8,611 nucleotides of DNA, taken from assembly GCA_965364515.1 (NCBI GenBank), contig CBDTXZ010000132.1:1-8611 (forward strand), written 5' to 3'. The notes under the pieces were generated by a model. It did not search any database and was not told the DNA's origin. It worked only from the letters and a program-made list of their open reading frames with translations. Shown piece after piece: positions 1 to 4,688 of this stretch; the stretch's first letter is position 1, and every line of letters begins with the position of its first letter. Both the position numbers and the translations under genes were made by a program. This DNA comes from JAHEDH01 sp965364515. GTDB taxonomy: Bacteria > Actinomycetota > Acidimicrobiia > Spongiisociales > ZC4RG35.

Positions 1-672
1 ATCATCGGGCCGAACGGTGCGGGCAAGACATCGATCTTCAACTGTCTGAACCAGGTGTACCGGCCCCAGGAGGGTGACATCCGCTGGAAGGGCGAGTCGA
101 TCATGGGGCTGAAGCCGAACAAGACGGCAGAGCTCGGCATCGCCCGGACCTTTCAGAACATCGCGCTGTTCGCCCACATGACCGTCATCGACAACATTCT
201 CACGGGCCGGCACGTGCGGATGGACGCCGGGTGGCTGGCCGGAGCCTTCTGGCTCGGCAAGGCCAAGAAGGAGGAACTCGCCAATCGCCAGAAGGTCGAG
301 GACATCATCGACTTTCTCGAGATCGAGCGCTGGCGGAAGTATCCAGTCGGGCTGTTGCCCTATGGCATTCAGAAGAGGGTCGAGTTGGCCCGGGCCCTGG
401 CGATGGATCCGGAGCTGCTGCTGCTCGACGAGCCGGTTGCCGGCATGAACCTCGAAGAGACCGAGGACATGGCGAGGTTCATTCTCGACATCCAGGACGA
501 GCTCGGTATCACGATGATCCTCGTGGAGCACGACATGGGCCTGGTCATGGACATCGCCGACCGCGTGATGGTCGTCGACTTCGGACGCAAGATCGGCGAG
601 GGCGTCCCCGCCGAAGTCCAGAAGAATCCCGACGTCATCAAGGCCTACCTCGGCGAAGACTTCGAGGGATAG
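1..672 (+). CDS. livG: Branched-chain amino-acid ABC transporter ATP-binding protein, LivG type (5' partial)
   Basis: The cytoplasmic ATPase subunit of a LivFGHM-type importer hydrolyses ATP to drive uptake of branched-chain amino acids or related substrates. The reading frame is open from base 1, so the start lies upstream; 223 residues are visible. LivG proteins usually run to about 250-290 residues, so only a short N-terminal part is missing. Counting from the first visible residue: Walker A GPNGAGKT at 3-10, Q-loop Gln52 in RTFQN, the ABC signature region LPYGIQKRVELARAL at 119-133, Walker B LLLLDEP ending with catalytic Glu144, and the H-loop His177 in VEHDMG. The signature begins LPYGIQ rather than the common LSYGQQ, which is a mild deviation. 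The conserved C-terminal phrase (GEG...VIKAYLGED) places it in the LivG group rather than LivF. Partner permease and LivF genes are not in the window and are probably upstream. The ATPase assignment is firm; substrate specificity is inferred. Confidence 0.93.
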   Translation: MIGPNGAGKTSIFNCLNQVYRPQEGDIRWKGESIMGLKPNKTAELGIARTFQNIALFAHMTVIDNILTGRHVRMDAGWLAGAFWLGKAKKEELANRQKVEDIIDFLEIERWRKYPVGLLPYGIQKRVELARALAMDPELLLLDEPVAGMNLEETEDMARFILDIQDELGITMILVEHDMGLVMDIADRVMVVDFGRKIGEGVPAEVQKNPDVIKAYLGEDFEG

Positions 673-690
673 CTCGCTGGCGCTCGCCGC

Positions 691-718
691 TATCAGCTAT
701 CAGCTATCGGCTATCAGC
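691..718. repeat. Four tandem copies of a 7-bp unit (TATCAGC)
   Basis: Four head-to-tail heptamers occur at 691-697, 698-704, 705-711 and 712-718. Three are identical TATCAGC and the third is TATCGGC. The array is intergenic, just after the livG stop and outside any supported gene. Its function is unknown. It could be slipped-strand expansion or part of a dispersed intergenic repeat family. Confidence 0.85.
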
Positions 719-745
719 CCTTCGAGTCCGCGTCGTACGGGTAGA

Positions 746-763
746 GGCGGCCCTCGGGCCGCC
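746..763 (+). terminator. Possible terminator hairpin after livG
   Basis: GGCGGCCC at 746-753 is the perfect reverse complement of GGGCCGCC at 756-763, giving a very GC-rich stem of 7-8 bp around a 2-4 nt loop, 73 bp after the livG stop. There is no following T-tract, so it is not a classical intrinsic terminator. It lies between convergent genes, where such stems are common. It could also be part of an intergenic repeat element. Confidence 0.4.
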
Positions 764-820
764 CTCAGCGCACCATGGTGAACCCCTCGATCGCCAGCAG
801 GAGCGCCATTGCATTCAGCC

Positions 821-840
821 GGGAGCCGGGAGCCGGGAGC
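821..840. repeat. Tandem 7-bp repeat (GGGAGCC), nearly three copies
   Basis: Copies lie at 821-827 and 828-834, with six bases of a third at 835-840. The period is also 7, as in the TATCAGC array 103 bp upstream, but the unit is different. The array abuts the hairpin arm that overlaps the bioY stop. Confidence 0.8.
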
Positions 841-862
841 GGCGAACGCCCTAGCGTTCGCC
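841..862 (-). terminator. Hairpin overlapping the bioY stop codon
   Basis: GGCGAACG at 841-848 pairs perfectly with CGTTCGCC at 855-862 around a 6-nt loop (849-854) that contains the bioY stop codon. Read on the minus strand, this places an 8-bp stem right at the end of bioY. There is no T-tract afterwards, so a role in termination or in protecting the 3' end is only possible, not shown. Confidence 0.35.
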
Positions 863-1429
863 CAGGAGACGCCAGGTGGTCGGGAGGAGAATGCCGGCGG
901 CGGCGGCCTTGAGGACGTCTCCGAACACGAAGGGAGCGACACCGGCGAGGACGGCGTTGTTGAAGTCCATGCCGGCGTTGAGCATCAGGCCGGCCACCCC
1001 GAACGCGTAGATCGCGGCCGAACCGGCGAGGAATGCCGCAACCGTCGTGCCGACGTGGCGGTCTTGTTTCCGCTCGGCGAGCTTCCCGACGAGGGCGGCT
1101 CCGAAGATGAAGCCCACCAGATAACCGCCCGTCGAGCCGGTGAACACCTCGATCCCAGACCCACCATCGGTGAAGACCGGGAGTCCGACCGCGCCCATCA
1201 CGAGGTACAGGATCTGACTGGCGGCTCCGAGACGCATCCCGAGGGCGGCGCCCGAGAGCAGGACCGCAAACGTTGATCCGGTGATCGGAACCGGCGTGAA
1301 GCCGAGCGGGATCCGGTACTGGGCGGCGGCCGCAGTGAGTGCGGCGAAACCGATGACGGCGATCACGGCGGCCACTCGACTTCGGGGCAGCACTCTGCCG
1401 GTCAATACCGTCGGCGCAAACGTCTCCAT
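851..1429 (-). CDS. bioY: Biotin transporter BioY (ECF S component)
   Basis: BioY is the membrane protein that binds and imports biotin, either with an energy-coupling factor (EcfA/EcfT or BioMN) or, in some species, alone. The 192-residue product has the normal family length and about six hydrophobic segments. Family landmarks are FTPVPITGSTFAVLLSG starting at residue 44, the GxPVF loop (82-86), STGGYLVGF (99-107), and FGDVLKA, where Asp171 and Lys174 match the D-x-x-K pair that contacts biotin in characterised BioY. The ATG at 1427-1429 is supported by an AGGAGA ribosome-binding site at 1433-1438 and a TAGAAT -10 box further upstream. No EcfA, EcfT or BioMN gene is in the window, so it must use a coupling module encoded elsewhere or act alone. 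It is convergent with livG and divergent from the protease gene. I saw no BioQ-type palindrome upstream, so biotin regulation cannot be argued from the sequence. Confidence 0.95.
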   Translation of the reverse strand: METFAPTVLTGRVLPRSRVAAVIAVIGFAALTAAAAQYRIPLGFTPVPITGSTFAVLLSGAALGMRLGAASQILYLVMGAVGLPVFTDGGSGIEVFTGSTGGYLVGFIFGAALVGKLAERKQDRHVGTTVAAFLAGSAAIYAFGVAGLMLNAGMDFNNAVLAGVAPFVFGDVLKAAAAGILLPTTWRLLGER

Positions 1430-1432
1430 GTG

Positions 1433-1438
1433 TCTCCT
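1433..1438 (-). promoter_or_regulatory. Ribosome-binding site of bioY
   Basis: Read on the minus strand this is AGGAGA (extended AGAGGAGA), 3 nt before the ATG if counted from the last A and 5 nt from AGGAG. It fixes the bioY start. Confidence 0.7.
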
Positions 1439-1445
1439 CTTTGGT

Positions 1446-1460
1446 TCGGCGCCGATTCTA
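1446..1460 (-). promoter_or_regulatory. Putative bioY -10 box and adjacent palindrome
   Basis: On the minus strand, 1460-1455 reads TAGAAT, five of six matches to the consensus -10. Transcription would start near 1447-1449 and leave a short leader with the ribosome-binding site. Immediately downstream, TCGGCGCCGA at 1446-1455 is a perfect 10-bp palindrome over the expected start point and could be an operator. No convincing -35 is present at normal spacing. The palindrome may be chance in GC-rich DNA. Confidence 0.35.
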
Positions 1461-1494
1461 TGGGGGCGTTGCGAAGGTAGAGGGAACGACCGGA

Positions 1495-1500
1495 TACGAT
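1495..1500 (+). promoter_or_regulatory. Putative -10 box of the PDZ/Lon-like protease gene (leaderless start)
   Basis: TACGAT is an actinobacterial-type -10 hexamer ending 7 nt before the GTG at 1508, so transcription would begin at or next to the start codon. No ribosome-binding site precedes the GTG at normal spacing, which fits leaderless translation. A weak TTGCGA at 1469-1474 is spaced 20 nt away, longer than usual. Confidence 0.4.
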
Positions 1501-1507
1501 TTCGCCC

Positions 1508-2515
1508 GTGAACGCCATCATGCCCCGCTGGGTCGTCGTGACTCTCGTCGGCCTCTTCTTCTCGGCCGCCGCTGCGGTCGGCGCATGGTCGGTCGAACTG
1601 CCATACCTGGCGTACTCCCCGGGTCCGGTCGGGGACGCCATCGATGTCGTTGTCTTCGACGACGACTTCCAGGTGTACGAGCCCGATGGCGAGCTCTTCT
1701 TTCTGACCGTGTCGGTGCAGGACACCAACGTGTACGAGGCGTTCGCCGCCGCAGTCGATCCTTCGATCGACCTCGTGCGCAGACAGGCCGTGCGTCGCGA
1801 CGACGAAACCGACGAGGAGTATCGCCAGCGAAACCTCACCGCCATGGACCAGTCCATCGACACCGCGGTTGCAGTCGCGCTCGACAGAACCGGTGTGCCG
1901 GTCGAGATCGAGTCCGACGGAGTGCTGGTGGTCGACCTCACCGAAGGCTCAGGCGCTGCGGGCGTGCTGCAGCCGGACGATGTGATCGTCGCGGTGAACG
2001 GCGAGCCGGTGCAGCTCAGCGGTGACATCGGGGTCGTGATCGGCGATCTCTCCCCGGGCGACACCGTCGAAATCGACATCACGCGGGACGGAGAAGCGAT
2101 GACCGTCGAAGTCGAGTTGACCGCATCCGAGGACGGGTCACGCACGCTCATCGGGATCCTCGCTCAGACCGCCAATCCTCGCTATCCGATCAGTATCGAG
2201 TCCTCGAACGTCGGCGGCCCGTCTGCGGGCATGATGTACACGCTGGCGCTCATGGATCTCCTCGTCGAAGGCGATCTGTCGAAAGGGCACCTCATTGCCG
2301 GAACGGGCACGATCCGACCTGACGGAACGGTCGGGAACATCGGGGGTGTGCGTCAGAAAGTGGTTGCGGCCGAAGCGGCCGGCGCAGAGCTGATGCTTGT
2401 GCCCGAAGGCAACTATGAGGCGGCGCTGTCTGCGCCACGCAAGGACATGGAGCTCGTCTCCGTCGCCACGATCGACGACGCTCTGGCGGTGTTGGAGGCG
2501 CTCGACCCTGCGTGA
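1508..2515 (+). CDS. Membrane-anchored PDZ/Lon-like serine protease, YlbL family
   Basis: This 335-residue protein is a putative extracytoplasmic protease with a PDZ domain and an S16 (Lon-type) proteolytic domain. One hydrophobic segment at about residues 7-29 is a signal anchor, followed by a mixed region to about 130, a PDZ domain at roughly 135-205 (LQPDDVIVAVNGEPV), and the Lon-like domain at about 215-335. The Lon catalytic dyad is visible: Ser239 in NVGGPSAGMM and Lys284 in GGVRQKVVAAEAAGA, 45 residues apart as expected for the family. There is no AAA+ ATPase domain, which is typical of YlbL. GTG 1508 is preferred because a TACGAT box lies just upstream; ATG at 1520 would remove four residues and leave the anchor intact. 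In mycobacteria the homologue (Rv3194c) is next to a UPF0182 gene (Rv3193c). Here two other genes lie between them. Substrates are unknown. Confidence 0.9.
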   Translation: MNAIMPRWVVVTLVGLFFSAAAAVGAWSVELPYLAYSPGPVGDAIDVVVFDDDFQVYEPDGELFFLTVSVQDTNVYEAFAAAVDPSIDLVRRQAVRRDDETDEEYRQRNLTAMDQSIDTAVAVALDRTGVPVEIESDGVLVVDLTEGSGAAGVLQPDDVIVAVNGEPVQLSGDIGVVIGDLSPGDTVEIDITRDGEAMTVEVELTASEDGSRTLIGILAQTANPRYPISIESSNVGGPSAGMMYTLALMDLLVEGDLSKGHLIAGTGTIRPDGTVGNIGGVRQKVVAAEAAGAELMLVPEGNYEAALSAPRKDMELVSVATIDDALAVLEALDPA

Positions 2516-2550
2516 CAATGCCCGACCCAGCAGTGGCTGAGCGGTATCTT

Positions 2551-2554
2551 GGAG
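2551..2554 (+). promoter_or_regulatory. Ribosome-binding site choosing the ATG at 2560
   Basis: GGAG lies 5 nt before ATG 2560. TATCTT at 2545-2550 also sits where a -10 box for a leaderless or near-leaderless transcript could be. Either way this supports 2560 over the upstream in-frame GTG (2512) and ATG (2518). Confidence 0.5.
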
Positions 2555-2559
2555 TGTCA

Positions 2560-3954
2560 ATGGCCGATCTCACCCCAGATGACATAACCCGTCGGCAGTT
2601 CAACACGTCGTTCCGCGGGTTCGATCCCACCGAGGTTCGCCAGTATCTCCAGACCCTGTCGGCCGCCGTGAGCCAACTGGTGGAGGAACGCGATCAGATG
2701 GCCGCCAAGCTCTCCGAGTTGGGTGAGCGCGACCTGAAGACCGAGTTCGAGTCCATCGGTCGCGAGGTTTCGGCAGTCCTCGAGGCTGCTCGAGAGGCGG
2801 CCGACCAGCTGCGACAGCGAGCGACGAACGACGCCACGCGGTGGCGTTCCGAGGCTGTCGCCGAGGCCGAAGCGGAGCTGAGGCGGGCGCGGGCCGACGC
2901 CGAGCAACTCCGCGGGGACGCCTGGTCGACGGCGGATGAAATGCTGAAGCAGGCGGTGTCCGAGGCTGACCGGATCGAGGCGACGAGTGAGAAGGAGCGC
3001 CTCAGGCTGGTGGGCGAGGCAGAACGTGAGGCGCACAGGGTGGTGGCGGCGGGACGGCGAGAGTCGGAAGAGCTGATCCGTAACGCCAGGGTGGAGGCCG
3101 ATCGACTCACCGTCACCGCTCAGACGATGCATGACGAGTTGATCGAGCGTGCCACACGTCAGGCCGATGCCGCTCAAGAGCGGACGAGGGCCCTCGAGAT
3201 CCGGCGTCAGGAACTGAAGACAGAGTTGGACGCGATCCGTCACGCCTTGGCAACCGCAGAAGGAGAACTCGAGGAGCGCCGTTCGGCTTTGCAGCTGTCA
3301 CCGCAGTCCTCGGACGAGCTCTCGCCTCCACCGATCCCCTCCGAGCCGGTGGAGGAGCCCAAGGCGACCGACGAGTGGACTCCGGGCGAGACCGTGCGTG
3401 TCGTGCGTCCCGGGAGCACTGGGTCCGATACCCGTACCACCGTCGGGCCGATCAATGAGACTCCCGAGATCGTCGTCCTGAGTCCCGAGGAAGTCAGGGC
3501 TCGACGTCAGGAAGAGGAAGGAGCCGGCGCCGATCCGGCCGAGCCTGGACCTGACGAAGCGGCTGAGGATGAGCAGATCTCTGAAGAGCCGCTCCGAGAC
3601 GACTCGGCTGTGGAAGGATCGATCCCGTCGGATGAACCCGGGGAAGGGGCCGATGAGCAGTCGGAGTCGGTCGACTCGGACTCGATGGAACCCACGGCAG
3701 AAGGCGAGACCGCCCAGCCTGAGACCGAGCAGGCCGTCGTGGCGGACTCTCCCGGGGCCGCCGGTTCGGAGGAACCCGCCGGTGATGAGCTTCCCGTCGT
3801 ATCCGACCACGTACAGATCGCGAAGCCCGAGTCGGGCCGAGCAGCAGACGATCGCACAGACGAGGGGTCGTCTGGAGGCGACGTTGATCGATTCGAGGAG
3901 CTGTCGGGGTTGTTTGCCCGGCTTCGAGAGCCCTCCGAGGCCCAATCATCCTAA
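2560..3954 (+). CDS. DivIVA-domain coiled-coil protein with long acidic C-terminal linker
   Basis: The product has 464 residues from ATG 2560. The N-terminus (MADLTPDDITRRQFNTSFRG, then FDPTEVRQYL) is a DivIVA/Wag31-type membrane-curvature-binding domain of about 35-60 residues. A long Ala/Glu/Arg-rich coiled coil spans roughly 35-245, likely homo-oligomeric. Residues ~247-440 form a disordered Glu/Asp/Pro/Ser-rich stretch, followed by a short amphipathic motif, DRFEELSGLFARLR (443-456). Such proteins mark poles or septa and recruit cell-wall or division factors; that role is inferred from the family. Starting upstream at GTG 2512 would overlap the protease stop (GTGA) but would add 16 residues ahead of the recognisable domain. 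The gene follows the protease by 44 bp. The most unusual feature is its TAA stop at 3952-3954, after which the same frame stays open through the next gene. The protein may therefore be the N-terminal two-thirds of a longer ancestral polypeptide. Confidence 0.85.
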   Translation: MADLTPDDITRRQFNTSFRGFDPTEVRQYLQTLSAAVSQLVEERDQMAAKLSELGERDLKTEFESIGREVSAVLEAAREAADQLRQRATNDATRWRSEAVAEAEAELRRARADAEQLRGDAWSTADEMLKQAVSEADRIEATSEKERLRLVGEAEREAHRVVAAGRRESEELIRNARVEADRLTVTAQTMHDELIERATRQADAAQERTRALEIRRQELKTELDAIRHALATAEGELEERRSALQLSPQSSDELSPPPIPSEPVEEPKATDEWTPGETVRVVRPGSTGSDTRTTVGPINETPEIVVLSPEEVRARRQEEEGAGADPAEPGPDEAAEDEQISEEPLRDDSAVEGSIPSDEPGEGADEQSESVDSDSMEPTAEGETAQPETEQAVVADSPGAAGSEEPAGDELPVVSDHVQIAKPESGRAADDRTDEGSSGGDVDRFEELSGLFARLREPSEAQSS

Positions 3955-4014
3955 GAGGCGCCGGCCGTCGAGACCGAACAGTCCTCCGCTGTCCCCGCCG
4001 AACCGGAGCGACAG
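3955..4014 (+). other. In-frame open junction between DivIVA gene and next CDS
   Basis: Immediately after the TAA, 20 sense codons run without a stop to GTG 4015 in the same frame as both genes. They would encode EAPAVETEQSSAVPAEPERQ, whose Glu/Pro/Ala/Ser composition resembles the DivIVA linker, and most third positions are G or C as in the coding regions. This looks like former or still-translated coding sequence rather than a spacer. No alternative start codon in this frame occurs before GTG 4015. Confidence 0.7.
4005..4008 (+). promoter_or_regulatory. Possible ribosome-binding site for GTG 4015
   Basis: GGAG ends 6 nt before GTG 4015, so independent initiation or re-initiation after the TAA at 3952 is possible. 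The same four bases are also simply Pro-Glu codons of the open junction, so the match may be incidental. Confidence 0.35.
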
Positions 4015-4644
4015 GTGGCGACATGGGCGGGAGATCCATTCGAGCTCAGGGCACGCCTGCTGCTTCCCGTTTCGAATCGGGCGCTCCGCAACATCAAGCG
4101 TCAACTCACCGAAGCTCAGAACGAGGCGCTCGAGGAGCTCAGGTTGAGCGACGGCGACTGGGATCCGGACGGGCCGTCGTTGGGAGCGCGTCTCCGCCCG
4201 GATCTGGTGGTTCTTTCCGCCGAGTCGTTCGCCGCCGGTCACACCGCGGCGATCGAGATGTCGGGCGAGCGCTTCAAGCGTCCCTCGACGCCCAAGACTG
4301 AGCCAGAGGTCGCTTGGGTGACCGCGCTGCTCGGTGATCTGAACCATGCGCTGTCGGAGGGCAGAAAACAGGACCAGGGTGCGCGCCAGCTCGGGGCGTC
4401 GGTGTCTCGAGTATTTCGAGCGTGGCGCACCGACGAGGCCGAGCGGCGTGTCGCCGAACTCGCCTCGGCGAGGTACCACGTCGGGCTGTCGGAGGTTCTG
4501 TTGGAGAACGGCTTCACGACTGGATGGGTCATCTCCGGGCGCGGGTGCACGACATGCCGATCAGCAGCCGAGTCCCTGCCGAGCGAATGGGACACGCTTC
4601 CGCCCGCTCATCCCAACTGCGACTGCACGCTGGTGATCGTCTGA
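4015..4644 (+). CDS. Protein with a C-terminal Cys/His motif like phage Mu gpF / SPP1 gp7 tails
   Basis: This is a 209-residue protein if started at GTG 4015. I do not recognise a named family for the whole. It begins with a helical segment containing LLLPVSNRALRNIKRQLTEA (15-34), then a mostly helical region to about 165. The end carries a clear metal-binding-like signature: Cys178-x2-Cys181, then PPAHPNCDC with His199, Cys202 and Cys204. The arrangement W-x-CxxC ... PP-x-HPxCxC is the hallmark of the C-terminus of Mu gpF/SPP1 gp7-type minor head proteins. No other phage gene is nearby and codon use looks like the neighbours, so this is probably a domestic domain, not a prophage remnant. It shares frame with the preceding DivIVA gene and may be the C-terminal part of one protein with it. 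Its cellular role is unknown; zinc binding is inferred from the motif. Confidence 0.7.
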   Translation: MATWAGDPFELRARLLLPVSNRALRNIKRQLTEAQNEALEELRLSDGDWDPDGPSLGARLRPDLVVLSAESFAAGHTAAIEMSGERFKRPSTPKTEPEVAWVTALLGDLNHALSEGRKQDQGARQLGASVSRVFRAWRTDEAERRVAELASARYHVGLSEVLLENGFTTGWVISGRGCTTCRSAAESLPSEWDTLPPAHPNCDCTLVIV

Positions 4645-4673
4645 CCGAGTGCGGCATTGAGCGGGCGTCTTCG

Positions 4674-4679
4674 TAGACT
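4674..4679 (+). promoter_or_regulatory. Putative -10 box before the UPF0182 gene
   Basis: TAGACT ends 9 nt before ATG 4689 in the 44-bp gap after the preceding gene. No ribosome-binding site is present at normal spacing, so a leaderless or near-leaderless transcript is plausible. No convincing -35 was found. Confidence 0.3.
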
Positions 4680-4688
4680 CTGCCCGAG

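Larger units (their letters stand above)
673..850. other. Intergenic stretch between convergent livG and bioY
   Basis: No gene is supported in these 178 bp. They contain two unrelated 7-bp tandem arrays (691-718 and 821-840), a GC-rich hairpin (746-763), a 10-bp palindrome CACCATGGTG at 771-780, and the left arm of a hairpin that overlaps the bioY stop codon (841-862). The density of repeats is unlike the other, compact intergenic gaps in the window. Confidence 0.7.

Noticed and set aside
771..780. Perfect 10-bp palindrome CACCATGGTG
   Set aside because: It is not positioned at a promoter and stands alone. A 10-bp palindrome in this length of sequence can occur by chance.
765..809. 14-codon minus-strand ORF (MALLLAIEGFTMVR) between livG and bioY
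   Set aside because: It is hydrophobic and looks protein-like, but is too short, has no ribosome-binding site and no recognisable family. It could be a decayed gene end but cannot be supported.
231..854. Plus-strand frame overlapping livG in another phase
   Set aside because: The translation is Arg/Gly/His-rich, the usual signature of an off-frame reading of GC-rich DNA, and livG in frame 1 has all ABC ATPase motifs.
2512..2559. Upstream GTG (2512) and ATG (2518) as starts for the DivIVA protein
   Set aside because: They would add up to 16 residues before the MADLTPDDI start typical of the domain. The ATG at 2560 has GGAG at proper spacing.
4015..4644. Prophage remnant as the explanation for the MuF-like gene
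   Set aside because: There is no portal, terminase, capsid, integrase or attachment site nearby. Base and codon character match the flanking chromosomal genes, and the frame is continuous with the DivIVA gene.
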